Source: Bacteroidota bacterium
Lineage (GTDB): Bacteria; Bacteroidota; Bacteroidia; Bacteroidales; Dysgonomonadaceae
DNA: 64,000 nucleotides
Direction of reading: 5' to 3'
NCBI GenBank assembly: GCA_023388315.1
Contig: JAEWGM010000024.1
Location: 67,884-131,883 of the forward strand
This document shows, piece by piece, positions 23,323-32,622 of the stretch. The notes under the pieces were generated by a model, which did no database searches, was not told the origin of the DNA, and worked only from the letters and a program-made list of their open reading frames with translations. How positions within the stretch are numbered: the first letter of the stretch is position 1; every line of letters begins with the position of its first letter. The translations under genes and the position numbers were made by a program.

Positions 23323-24480
23323 TTAAAATTTATATCCTGTCCATTTGAAGATATCGGTTGGGCATCCTGTATTGCCGTCTTTGATCTCTATACCTGCCGC
23401 GTCTGCCGGATTTTTTAAATTGGCAGGAGCGTTTGTCAACTTATTGGTAATGCTGATGGTTGTGCCTTCGGCAGCGCCACCTTTAGAATCGGTTAAATCA
23501 ACCAAGTCGCCAACCGAACCAGTGCCTTTGATAAGCGCGTTGATAACAGTAGCTTTCGCTCCGCGACGAATTTTAATAGCGTCTTGCATTTGCGTCTCTT
23601 TGCTTGTATCGTGCGCGAGTCTCAAGTCGATGGTCATATTTTTAACCGTGAAATCTGATTGTCCGGTATGAGTGGAAAAGCCACCATCAAGATTTCCGTC
23701 GGCTTCAATTCCGCGTGGATCGGATTCAGAGCTTTTGAAGCCGGGCTCCCAAATTCCGTAGCAGTTTTCCACTGTTCCTACGTATCCTTGAGTGAAGTCG
23801 AACATATCGTCATCGGAATTTACCACAAGCAGGTTTTTCACGTTTACGCTTCCACCAAAGAATTCAATGCCATCATCGGCTCCGTTGGGAATATAGATAT
23901 TTTCGATTTTTGTTCCGCTACCCACGGCGTTGAGTGTTAATCCGTTGTGCTCAACATCGGCGCTAGAGCGCGCTCCGGTATAGGCAAGTACCACGTAGCT
24001 AAGTTCGCCAGAGTTATCGGCAGCATTTGTTCCTCCATATAAATGAGCGGTATTAATCTCGGTAGAGCCGGTTCCTCCTCCGGAAATGGGCGCTTTACCA
24101 TTAATAATAAGTCCGCCCCAATGTCCTTGTGTGGCATTTTCAATATCAGCCGTCATAACAATAGGTGCGGCAGCCGTTCCTTTAGCGAAAATTTTACCGC
24201 CTTGCAACACCAATATGTAATTGTTAAATCCTTTTTTTGCTTTAATTTGAGTTCCCGCGGGAATATTCAATACGCCTCCATCTTCAACAATAACCGCACC
24301 TGAAAGGGTATAAGTTATGTTAGCATCCAAGGTTTTGGTACCGGTAATTGTACCAGACAAAACATCTTCTGTAACGGGTATTTCGTTTGGTCCATCACCA
24401 TTACTGTCACAAGAAGTCAAAGTAAGTGCCGTTAATAAAACAGCGAAAGTAATCATACTTAAAAAAAACTTTTTCATCAT
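23323..24480 (-). CDS. Lipoprotein with right-handed beta-helix pattern
   Basis: The 385-residue protein has a lipoprotein signal with Cys 24 (TLTSCDSNGD). The rest is rich in short Gly/Asn/Asp turns with repeated hydrophobic strands (NGLTLNAVGSGTKIENIYIP, NVKNLLVVNSDDDMFDF), as in parallel beta-helix proteins. Homologues are paired with a TonB receptor in Bacteroidota, as here: it starts 74 bases after the receptor's stop, with no promoter between. It probably sits on the cell surface and helps substrate capture. The ligand is unknown. Confidence 0.7.
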   Translation of the reverse strand: MMKKFFLSMITFAVLLTALTLTSCDSNGDGPNEIPVTEDVLSGTITGTKTLDANITYTLSGAVIVEDGGVLNIPAGTQIKAKKGFNNYILVLQGGKIFAKGTAAAPIVMTADIENATQGHWGGLIINGKAPISGGGTGSTEINTAHLYGGTNAADNSGELSYVVLAYTGARSSADVEHNGLTLNAVGSGTKIENIYIPNGADDGIEFFGGSVNVKNLLVVNSDDDMFDFTQGYVGTVENCYGIWEPGFKSSESDPRGIEADGNLDGGFSTHTGQSDFTVKNMTIDLRLAHDTSKETQMQDAIKIRRGAKATVINALIKGTGSVGDLVDLTDSKGGAAEGTTISITNKLTNAPANLKNPADAAGIEIKDGNTGCPTDIFKWTGYKF

Positions 24481-24553
24481 TAATTCAGTTTAAAGTTTAT
24501 AAAAATAATTTAGAGTTTCAACATAATATGTATTTGTAATACAGTTAAATAGA

Positions 24554-27286
24554 TTAGAAATCGTAGCTAATACCCAAACTCACACTCAGCCCTTTCTTGT
24601 ACTGGTTCAGCACGATTTTCTCTTCGGAATCGCTTGCTTCGCGCGTAAGAGTGTAATTGGAATTTAGCAGATTGGTTACTTTCAGTTTGAATGTTATATT
24701 TTGATTGATTTTTGCAGACGATACAAAATCCAGCGTGGGAACTCCTTTTTCAATAATATCTTTGTAACCTTGCGACCCGATGGTGTGAATCCTGTTACTG
24801 AAATAATTGAATACTAAAGAGTTTATAAAACTTCTCTTTTCGTTTGTATATGTATGTGAGATATCGAAGTTTCCGATGAAAGGAGCCGCGCCTTCCAGCT
24901 GCGTATTGCGCTCGGGTGTATTGAGAAGCTTCACTACCAAATTGGAATAGATATACGACGCGTTTATTCCCACTGACAGGCGATTGAGCGTAGTGCTGGT
25001 TGCATTGGTACGCGAGAAAATATTTTTTTTAATCTCAACTTCCACTCCGGCAACGTTTGCTTTGTCGCTAATGTTGGTGTATTCGAGCAATCCAGCCGAG
25101 TTTCCTTGATCGGCACGTCCGATAGGATTTTGAATAATTTTGTAAAAACCTGTTACGGAAACCAACTCCGATGGCGTGATGTAATAATCCCACTTCAAAT
25201 CGGCGTTGTAGTTGTCAGAGGGTTTAATATTGGGATTTCCCTGGCTGGCAAAGCCGATATTAACGTATTGATAGGGTGATATTTCTTTGGACTGAGGCAG
25301 TGTGTAGGTTTTACTTAATCCAAGACGAATGACGTTTTTATCGTTGATGTCGTATTTCAAGTTGGCGCTGGGCAAATAATAAAACTTGTTGATGCTTTCG
25401 CTGCCAACTCCGGCACTTTGCGTCACATAGTCAACCGTTAAATCCACTTTGTTAACCCTTAAACCCACATTTGCCAATAATTTTCCTGTTAATTGATAGT
25501 TTCCTTCGACAAACGCTGAGTGAATGTTTTTGGCTACCTCGTATGAGTTTGGATCACCTTGTGTCATTTGAAAGCGTCCTGCTTCAAAGTTGGCGGTGTT
25601 ATATAAGTCGTCGAGTTTTAGATTTTCCAACGAAACGGTTCCGGGAACTGCGGAGAAATTATACTCAACCGCTTTAAAATCGTTCTTCACAAAGCGTCCG
25701 ATGTATCCTAAGTGAATGGATGAATTTTCGTTGCTGAACCTATCGTTCAATTTGTATTTCAATATCGATTTTACGTTAAAATCATCTTCGTTGAGCGTAG
25801 AGAAAAATCGTTTCTGACGGTTGCTTCCGGTGAGAATATACGAGCCGTCGGTCATCTTAGACAAGTAATTTTCGCGGCGGTCGGGTTCCAATCCTTTAAT
25901 GGTGTTATACGATGCGCCTACTTCTAAACTCAACCTATTTGTTAACTTCCAATCCGAATTAATTTGATTGGTTATAAGCAAGTTATCATTGGTTTGTTGT
26001 CGGCGGTAAAAACCCATATAATCATCGCTGTCCTGATGCCTTTCGCCGTGCATTCCGGCGTATTCACCCACATATTGGTTGTTGGCGTGAATCATCATAA
26101 AATTATATTGTAGATTGTGTTTGCGATTGATGCCGTAGTTTACGTTACCCAATACCAACTGATGGGTATTCTGAGAAAACCTCTTTCCTTCCTGATCTTG
26201 ATAAATTAAGCCACTGGTGATGGAGTTTCTCACAATTTCGTTGGTATAAGCATAATCCACGCTGTGCGATGCTACAACGAAAAAGGACAGTGGATTACTA
26301 TTTTCGCCTAAGCGAAACGATTTACCTCCCGATAAGCCGAAACTATGGTTAAACGGCTGTTTTACAACGGATGGATCGAGGCTGTTTTTGAAGTTGAATT
26401 TATCTTGCGCGGGTTGAGTGCTATTGGCAAACCCGAAATAATCAGAGCCGTACTGACGTAAAAAATCGGTGCCAAGGGCGGTAGAATTCAATCCGGCAGC
26501 AACTTCAAGCCCAAAAGCCTTATCTCCAAACAACTCTTTGGAAGTGATATCGATAATGGCGCCACCCACATCGTCGGAATTGCTTCCGCTGAAAACTTTG
26601 TTTACCCCGATGTTTTGGATTACATCCGTTCCGAAAAAATCCAACGCAATGTTTTTGTATTCCGGATCTTCTGATGGAATGGGAAAACCATTCAGCCTTG
26701 TGGCGTTGTAGCGGTCACCCAAACCACGCACGAACACGTTTTTTACGCCTTCCTGTTTTGAAATTCCCGATACCTGCGCCACGGCTCCCAACGCGTCGCC
26801 AATTCCTTTTCGCGATAACTCCCTGGCTCCCACAGCCTGTGTAGCTAAAAGCGCTTTGCGCTGTTCAATGAGCAAAATGTTTTCGCTTTCGCGATTGGCG
26901 CGGGCAACAACTTCTACCTCATCGAGGCTAATGTCGTCGGAACTCATCAGAAATTCTACAACGGTTTCTTTATTACTCTGAACCACTACGCCATTCATTG
27001 TTGTGGTTTGGTACGAAACGTAGGAAGCAACAAGATTGTGCGTACCGGCGGGCACGTTTTGAATAACGAAGTTTCCATCCAAATCGGCGGCGGCGCCGTT
27101 GCCGGTTCCTTCAACCAAAACCGACGCCCCGATGAGCGGTTCGTTGGTTTTTGAGTCGATAATAGTTCCTTTAATGGTTCCCGTTTGAGCGTAGATAATA
27201 ACGGGCATCGAGAGAAAAAATAATAGCAAAACTGATAACCTAAAAAATGTTTTTGCTTTATTTATTAAACGTGAGTCTTTTTTCAT
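24554..27286 (-). CDS. TonB-dependent outer-membrane receptor
   Basis: The 910-residue protein has a signal segment, a carboxypeptidase-regulatory domain (about residues 35-115, GTIKGTIIDSKTNEPLIGAS), a TonB plug (about 130-260) and a C-terminal 22-strand barrel ending in the aromatic residue F (SLGISYDF). It is not a SusC type, as no SusD is encoded nearby. Its partner is the beta-helix lipoprotein directly downstream. Expression is probably set by the four-site promoter at 27312-27368. Related receptor/lipoprotein pairs in other Bacteroidota have been linked to phosphate limitation, but that is not shown by this sequence. Confidence 0.92.
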   Translation of the reverse strand: MKKDSRLINKAKTFFRLSVLLLFFLSMPVIIYAQTGTIKGTIIDSKTNEPLIGASVLVEGTGNGAAADLDGNFVIQNVPAGTHNLVASYVSYQTTTMNGVVVQSNKETVVEFLMSSDDISLDEVEVVARANRESENILLIEQRKALLATQAVGARELSRKGIGDALGAVAQVSGISKQEGVKNVFVRGLGDRYNATRLNGFPIPSEDPEYKNIALDFFGTDVIQNIGVNKVFSGSNSDDVGGAIIDITSKELFGDKAFGLEVAAGLNSTALGTDFLRQYGSDYFGFANSTQPAQDKFNFKNSLDPSVVKQPFNHSFGLSGGKSFRLGENSNPLSFFVVASHSVDYAYTNEIVRNSITSGLIYQDQEGKRFSQNTHQLVLGNVNYGINRKHNLQYNFMMIHANNQYVGEYAGMHGERHQDSDDYMGFYRRQQTNDNLLITNQINSDWKLTNRLSLEVGASYNTIKGLEPDRRENYLSKMTDGSYILTGSNRQKRFFSTLNEDDFNVKSILKYKLNDRFSNENSSIHLGYIGRFVKNDFKAVEYNFSAVPGTVSLENLKLDDLYNTANFEAGRFQMTQGDPNSYEVAKNIHSAFVEGNYQLTGKLLANVGLRVNKVDLTVDYVTQSAGVGSESINKFYYLPSANLKYDINDKNVIRLGLSKTYTLPQSKEISPYQYVNIGFASQGNPNIKPSDNYNADLKWDYYITPSELVSVTGFYKIIQNPIGRADQGNSAGLLEYTNISDKANVAGVEVEIKKNIFSRTNATSTTLNRLSVGINASYIYSNLVVKLLNTPERNTQLEGAAPFIGNFDISHTYTNEKRSFINSLVFNYFSNRIHTIGSQGYKDIIEKGVPTLDFVSSAKINQNITFKLKVTNLLNSNYTLTREASDSEEKIVLNQYKKGLSVSLGISYDF

Positions 27287-27311
27287 TAACCAGTATCATA
27301 ATTTTTCGCCA

Positions 27312-27368
27312 CAAAGGTCACGTTTTAATGTTACAAAGCGGTTAAGTTTCTGTGACATTATTGTTAAG
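27312..27368 (-). promoter_or_regulatory. Response-regulator-type promoter, copy A
   Basis: Half-sites start at 27330 (GTTACA), 27341 (GTTAAG), 27352 (GTGACA) and 27363 (GTTAAG), exactly 11 bases apart. Read leftward, GACCTTTG at 27319-27312 is the -7 element, 26 bases before the TonB receptor start. The usual T at the first -7 position is G in all three copies, as expected for an activator-dependent promoter. Confidence 0.7.
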
Positions 27369-27381
27369 TTTTGACCAACAA

Positions 27382-27416
27382 AAACAGAGCCGATAAACAT
27401 GTTATCAGCTCTGTTT
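27382..27416 (-). terminator. Terminator of oadA
   Basis: AAACAGAGC (27382-27390) pairs with GCTCTGTTT (27408-27416), and GATAA with TTATC inside, with one C-A mismatch between. Read leftward it ends in a T run. It separates oadA from the TonB receptor promoter. Confidence 0.65.
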
Positions 27417-27442
27417 AAGCATTTTATGATATGTCTGGAAAC

Positions 27443-29341
27443 TTAAGCAATCTCAATCATCACCGCATCCACCGGCACGGCGTCGCCCGGTTTCACGTGG
27501 ATGTGGTGCACGGTGCCTTCATATTCGCAAGTGATGTCGTTTTCCATTTTCATGGCTTCCAAAACAAGCAAGGTGTCTCCGCGTTTCACTACATCGCCCT
27601 CTTTCACCATTACCTGCATGATGTTTCCGGGCATAGGGCACTCGACTTTCATCGTGTTCACTTTTTCTTCCACACAGATTTCTTCCTGTTTTGTTTCGTT
27701 TACTGTTTGTTCGGCAGGTTGTTGCTCAGCTTGCGTGGCTTTAAATTCCGCTTCGCGTTGTTTACGCAAGTAACCGGTGGCAACGGCCGGGAAAAGCTCC
27801 AGCAAAAGTTGGTCTTTTTCGTCTTTGGCCAACGGAGCGTTTCCAAATTCTTCGAGCAGCGGATTATCTTGCGTTTTGTATGATGAAGTGTCGTAAGGAA
27901 CCTCATCGCGCACGCCGGCAATTTGTTCACGAAAATCGGGGCTTACGGGCACGGGCGTTTTGCCGTATTCGCCTTTCACCAAAGCAATAAATTGATTGGA
28001 CGGATTCGCATATTTTGGCCGTCCGTTTTTTATGTTCAACGCTGAATTTACCGCTTGCGCGCCCACAATTTGGCTGGTGGGTGTTACCAATGGCGGCAGG
28101 CCGGCATCGAGGCGCACGCTGGGAATAAGCTCCATGGCATCTTGCAAAATATCTAACGCGTTGAATTGCTTCAATTGCGCCACCATATTGGTGTACATTC
28201 CGCCCGGTATTTCGGCGTTTTTCACTTTTTCATTCGGGTTTGGGAAACCAAAATAGGCTTCAATGGCGTGACAGGCATCCAAAAGCGCGGTTTCGTTGTT
28301 GTTTTGCACCGCGGCGATGGCCTCGTCAAACAGTTTATCGATATGTGCGGGAAGTTCATCGGTGAGCGGATTAAACGGATTGGGGAATTGTTTCACCGCG
28401 TCGAAAGCATCCAGTTCTTTGCGAATATTTACCAATTGCGCGTTTATCTTCGCCACGGCTTCCATATTCACATCCAGTTCAATGTGGAGTTTTTTGCAGA
28501 AAATATAAATCAACTCAATGGCAGGCGCGGCCGGCCCTCCGGCGAAATTCCAAATATTGGTATCCACAATATCCACACCGTGAACAATGGCGGTCAACAC
28601 CGATGCCAAGCCAAAACCGGGCGTGCAATGCGTGTGAAAATCAATGGGCACGTTGAGGTGTTTTTTGAAAAGCGGAATGAGCTTGGCCACCCGCGATGGC
28701 GGAATGAGCCCGCTCATATCTTTAATGGTGATCATATCAGCGCCCAACGCCAACATTTCTTTGGCTTTATTGAGAAAATAGTCATCGGTGAAAACATTTT
28801 CTTTTTTCACGCGCACCTCTTCTTTTTTGTTGAAAAGGCCAAGAAACCCTTTTTTCTCCACTATTTTTACTTCGTCTTCATATTTCGGATCGATGGTGTA
28901 GCACACCGCGCAATCGGCCATTCCGCCATATTTTTTGATGTATTTCACGCTGGATTTAATGTTGTCAACATCATTCAACGCGTCAAAAATGCGCATGATA
29001 TTCAAACCGGAGGCTACAGCGTTTTTGAAAAAGCCATCGATAATTTCATCGGGATACGGCGCGTAACCATATAGGTTTCGTCCTCTGGATAAGGCGGTTA
29101 ACTTGGAGGTATTTCCAATTACATCGTTAATTTTTTCCAGTCTGTGCCACGGGTTTTCACCCAAGTAGCGCATTACGGAATCGGGAACGGCGCCGCCCCA
29201 TACTTCCATAGCATAAAAATTGGCATCTTTGTAATAAGGCAACACACTGTCCACTTGTGCTTGGTTCATTCTTGTGGCAAAAGCCGATTGTTGGCCGTCT
29301 CTTAAGGTGAGATCTCTGATTAACAGCTTACGATTTGTCAT
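27443..29341 (-). CDS. oadA: Oxaloacetate decarboxylase alpha / pyruvate carboxylase subunit B type, with biotin domain
   Basis: The 632-residue protein begins with the HMGL-like carboxyltransferase domain (RDLTLRDGQQSAFATRM near residue 9; metal-binding DFHTHCTPG near residue 236), then the conserved carboxylase domain. A Glu/Gln-rich linker (about 535-565) leads to a C-terminal biotinyl domain with LEAMKMEND, where the Lys carries biotin. It moves carboxyl groups between biotin and oxaloacetate or pyruvate. The beta and gamma subunits are not adjacent, so Na+-pumping decarboxylase and pyruvate carboxylase roles cannot be separated here. Confidence 0.9.
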   Translation of the reverse strand: MTNRKLLIRDLTLRDGQQSAFATRMNQAQVDSVLPYYKDANFYAMEVWGGAVPDSVMRYLGENPWHRLEKINDVIGNTSKLTALSRGRNLYGYAPYPDEIIDGFFKNAVASGLNIMRIFDALNDVDNIKSSVKYIKKYGGMADCAVCYTIDPKYEDEVKIVEKKGFLGLFNKKEEVRVKKENVFTDDYFLNKAKEMLALGADMITIKDMSGLIPPSRVAKLIPLFKKHLNVPIDFHTHCTPGFGLASVLTAIVHGVDIVDTNIWNFAGGPAAPAIELIYIFCKKLHIELDVNMEAVAKINAQLVNIRKELDAFDAVKQFPNPFNPLTDELPAHIDKLFDEAIAAVQNNNETALLDACHAIEAYFGFPNPNEKVKNAEIPGGMYTNMVAQLKQFNALDILQDAMELIPSVRLDAGLPPLVTPTSQIVGAQAVNSALNIKNGRPKYANPSNQFIALVKGEYGKTPVPVSPDFREQIAGVRDEVPYDTSSYKTQDNPLLEEFGNAPLAKDEKDQLLLELFPAVATGYLRKQREAEFKATQAEQQPAEQTVNETKQEEICVEEKVNTMKVECPMPGNIMQVMVKEGDVVKRGDTLLVLEAMKMENDITCEYEGTVHHIHVKPGDAVPVDAVMIEIA

Positions 29342-29563
29342 TTTTTTGTGGTTTTAGAAGTTAGTTTTTATTGTATTTCTTGTTTTTGCTTACAGTTTTT
29401 ATAAGGTGTTAAGACACTCAAAAACAGAATTTTAAATTTAGTATTTATTCTGCAAAGTAACAAATTAATTTCGAATTGTAAGCACAAATTAAAGAAAAAT
29501 TTCTTCAATTGTTTTGGCGAGAAGAGACATTGATGGGAGAGGGTCAAAAAATGACACAAAAAA

Positions 29564-29598
29564 CACGAATCAAACCGACCTTGTCAATTTGATTCGTG
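29564..29598 (-). terminator. Terminator of the DEAD-box helicase gene
   Basis: CACGAATCAAA at 29564-29574 pairs perfectly with 29588-29598. Read leftward the stem is followed by six T. It begins 31 bases after the helicase stop. Confidence 0.72.
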
Positions 29599-29628
29599 AA
29601 TATTCTTGTTGTTGACGGCTAAACAGAA

Positions 29629-31356
29629 TTATCTCCTGTACTTCTGCGGTGATTTTTTCTTGTCTTTTTTGCGTTTATAGGATTTTTCGTTTCCATTGAG
29701 GCCTGTTGGATTCTCTTGGGCAATTTCCACTACTAGTTTACGGTCTTCCACAAACAGCCCTTTAAAAGATTTTACTACTTTTCGCGCAACCTCTTCGGGC
29801 ACCTCGAAAAACGAAAAGTTCTGCATTAAATCGATGCGCCCGATGCGCACTTTTCCGGGCACATGATCGTTGATAAAACCCATGAGGTTGGCGGGATTGG
29901 CGCCATCAGTTTTTCCAAGGTTAATAAAAATGCGTTCATAGCCTTTTTCGGGAGTGCGTGAACGATTGCCATCGCGGCCCGATTTTTTTCCTTTTCCTCC
30001 CCTATCCCCTTTATCGGAACGTTTGTCCGAAGGTTCTTCAATTTCTTCGGCGGCCTGGTAATAATCGATTAACCGGTTGAATTCCAACGATACAATCCGT
30101 TTGATAATGTCTTCTTTCTCCAACCAATCCAGTTTGCGAAAAATGGAAGGAAGCAGCCGTTCAATCTCACTTTCATTCACTTTTACCTTTTCAATTTTAT
30201 CCACAAAATTAAAAAGTTGCTTTTCGCAAATCACATCGCCTTTGGGAACTTCTCTTTTCTCAAATGTCTTGTTTATCAGCTTTTCAATTTGAGAGATTTT
30301 TCCTTTTTCCTTTACGTGAATAATGGAAATGGAAGTTCCCGTTTTTCCGGCGCGTCCGGTTCTGCCGCTGCGATGGGTGTAAATTTCGTAATCGTCGGGC
30401 AAGCCAAAGTTAATCACGTGCGACACGTCGTCCACATCCAATCCGCGGGCAGCGACGTCGGTAGCCACCAATAATTGCAAATTTCGGTTGCGGAATTTAT
30501 TCATCACATAATCGCGTTGCGCTTGCGAAAGGTCTCCGTGCAGCGAGTCGGCATCGTAACCATCCTGCATTAATTTATCGGCAATTTCTTGCGTTTCTTT
30601 TCGTGTGCGGCAAAAAATTATTCCATACACGTTAGGATAATAATCCACAATTCGCTTCAGCGCTAAGTACTTGTCTTTGGCGTGCACCAAAAAATAAATG
30701 TGTTTTACGTTTTGCGCGCCTTCGTTTTTCCGCCCGATGGTAATTTCCAACGGATCTTCCATATATTTTTTGGTAATGCGCGCTATTTCTTTGGGCATGG
30801 TAGCCGAAAAGAGCAGCATACTTCGTTCCTGGGGAACTTTGGAAAGAATTTCATCGATGCTTTCCGTGAAACCCATATTGAGCATTTCATCGGCTTCATC
30901 TAACACCACCGTGTGCACGTTTTCCAACGAAACGGTTTTGCGGTTAATTAAATCAATCAGTCTCCCCGGTGTGGCCACAATAATTTGCACACCGCGTTTA
31001 AGCGTGCGAATTTGGCTTTCAATGCTCGATCCGCCATAAACGGGAAGAATTTTAATGTCATCTACATACTTGGAAAAATCAGTTAAATCGCCCGCAATTT
31101 GAAGGCACAGTTCGCGCGTAGGGCACAAAATAAGTGTTTGCGGCGAACGCAAATGTACGTTTGTTTTTTGAATGATGGGAATGCCAAAAGCGGCTGTTTT
31201 TCCGGTTCCGGTTTGCGCCAACGCGATAATGTCGCGCGTGTTTTGTAAAAGTTGAGGAATTACCTGTTCTTGCACAGGCATTGGTTGTTCAAAGCCCAAT
31301 TCCGTAATGGCTTTTAAAATATTCGGATTGACTCCGGTTTCTTCAAATGTTCTCAT
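29629..31356 (-). CDS. deaD: DEAD-box RNA helicase with DbpA-type RNA-binding domain
   Basis: The 575-residue protein has all core motifs: Q motif (FEQPMPVQEQVIP), Walker A AQTGTGKT, DEAD in VLDEADEML, SATMP, and HRSGRTGRAGKTG in the second RecA domain. After a charged linker with many Lys/Arg/Gly (about 430-475) comes a DbpA-like RNA-binding domain (about 480-555). The family unwinds RNA during ribosome assembly and cold adaptation. The promoter lies about 120 bases upstream, leaving a long leader. Confidence 0.94.
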   Translation of the reverse strand: MRTFEETGVNPNILKAITELGFEQPMPVQEQVIPQLLQNTRDIIALAQTGTGKTAAFGIPIIQKTNVHLRSPQTLILCPTRELCLQIAGDLTDFSKYVDDIKILPVYGGSSIESQIRTLKRGVQIIVATPGRLIDLINRKTVSLENVHTVVLDEADEMLNMGFTESIDEILSKVPQERSMLLFSATMPKEIARITKKYMEDPLEITIGRKNEGAQNVKHIYFLVHAKDKYLALKRIVDYYPNVYGIIFCRTRKETQEIADKLMQDGYDADSLHGDLSQAQRDYVMNKFRNRNLQLLVATDVAARGLDVDDVSHVINFGLPDDYEIYTHRSGRTGRAGKTGTSISIIHVKEKGKISQIEKLINKTFEKREVPKGDVICEKQLFNFVDKIEKVKVNESEIERLLPSIFRKLDWLEKEDIIKRIVSLEFNRLIDYYQAAEEIEEPSDKRSDKGDRGGKGKKSGRDGNRSRTPEKGYERIFINLGKTDGANPANLMGFINDHVPGKVRIGRIDLMQNFSFFEVPEEVARKVVKSFKGLFVEDRKLVVEIAQENPTGLNGNEKSYKRKKDKKKSPQKYRR

Positions 31357-31484
31357 TTTTTTATTTGATAATGTGAGTATTAATATTTCTCCTTAACTCA
31401 CAACAAAAAATAAGATGAGAGAAAATTGAAATACAAAAGGTGATTTTTTACAAAACAAAAAACGCCTCGTGAAAAAATCGGGCG

Positions 31485-31492
31485 CAAAGGTA
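31485..31492 (-). promoter_or_regulatory. -7 element for deaD with long leader
   Basis: On the complementary strand the bases read TACCTTTG (TAnnTTTG), 129 bases upstream of the start codon. The transcript would carry a leader of about 120 bases, as often seen for cold-shock helicase genes. Confidence 0.45.
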
Positions 31493-31515
31493 CGAAAAAT
31501 ATGCAACAATTTGAA

Positions 31516-32589
31516 TTAAAAGCTATAAAGAAGGTATTTTCTTAACAACATTTTTTTACCGCTGGTCACCCGCAATTCCTTTTCCAAATAATTATCCACA
31601 GAACCATAGATTTGATTAATGTGCTCAACCGCGTAATTTAAATAAGCTCTATTCACGGAAAGCATCGCTGTAACTGCCTCTTGCATAGGCTCGGGCAAGT
31701 TACGGGCATCTATCATTGCTTTGGTGGGATCGATATTTTTGTTGGAAAGCATATAGTCTTGCTCCATTGTATTTTCCGAAACACCCAACGCGTATAAAAT
31801 TAAATATGTAGCGATTCCCACACCGTCTTTTCCGAGAGACCCGGTGATAACCACGGGATAATTGCTTTCATTAGTCAATATATCAAACATTTCGGCAAAT
31901 TCCGGTTTGTGTTTCTCCACAATATCCACATACGATTCTTGCACATAGCGGATGGCAGCGCTTCGGTCGAAATTTTGGCTGTTGGTCAGCTCATCCAGTT
32001 TTTCGCCGTCCATTGGTGTGAGGGGCAAACTGATTTTTCGGATGGATTGATGCAATAGAACAGGATAATTGCGGGCAGTTCTTTCGGACCTGAAATCGAT
32101 AACTGTTTTAATGTTTAACCTTCTTATCCGTTCTTGATCGTAAAGCGTGGCGCTGCTTAAATCGCCCGAACGATAAATTTGTCCCCATTTTATCTGTCGG
32201 TTATCGTGGGTGAAATAGCCGCCAATATCCCGAAAGTTTTTGATGCTGTTCATATCGATGATTCTATTGGCAACAATTCCCGAAAAAGCGCCGGCAGTCC
32301 TTAAAATAAAATATTCCCTCAACCCCGAACCTGTAGGGTTCACCAGCATTACCTGATCGGTTATGCGCGTGGAAGTAACGGGTGTGAAATCGTCCAACGA
32401 ATTATCTGATAATGAAGAATATATATCGATATTCCCTTCCTGGTCGGGGCTTACTTCCCATTTTAAAAGAAAGTCTCCTTCTTTGTTTTTTTCTACCACA
32501 GAAGTTATCTTTACTGCTGATGCGCAAGCGTTTAAAATCATCAACAGTAAAACACCTATTATAATATGTATTTGTTTTAAAGCGTTCAT
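31516..32589 (-). CDS. Tyrosine-phosphatase-like lipoprotein, catalytic residues missing
   Basis: I chose the ATG at 32589 because the product then starts with a lipoprotein signal (MNALKQIHIIIGVLLLMILN, then ACAS). The 357-residue protein contains an N-terminal fibronectin-like part and a C-terminal Tyr_phosphatase_3 domain: NFRDIGGY, RSGDLSSAT and TVIDFRSERTA are intact. The P-loop normally reads HCxxGKDRTG, but here it is TGSLGKDGVG: the nucleophile Cys is Gly and the phosphate-binding Arg is Gly. The fold is otherwise complete with no frameshift, so it looks like a pseudophosphatase. Role unknown. Confidence 0.82.
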   Translation of the reverse strand: MNALKQIHIIIGVLLLMILNACASAVKITSVVEKNKEGDFLLKWEVSPDQEGNIDIYSSLSDNSLDDFTPVTSTRITDQVMLVNPTGSGLREYFILRTAGAFSGIVANRIIDMNSIKNFRDIGGYFTHDNRQIKWGQIYRSGDLSSATLYDQERIRRLNIKTVIDFRSERTARNYPVLLHQSIRKISLPLTPMDGEKLDELTNSQNFDRSAAIRYVQESYVDIVEKHKPEFAEMFDILTNESNYPVVITGSLGKDGVGIATYLILYALGVSENTMEQDYMLSNKNIDPTKAMIDARNLPEPMQEAVTAMLSVNRAYLNYAVEHINQIYGSVDNYLEKELRVTSGKKMLLRKYLLYSF

Positions 32590-32622
32590 TGTTAAAGTAG
32601 CAAACAAATATAACCAAAACAT

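Noticed and set aside
28166..29074. 302-codon open frame on the + strand
   Set aside because: It lies wholly inside oadA on the other strand, is rich in His and Phe and has no domain pattern; oadA matches its family along the whole length.
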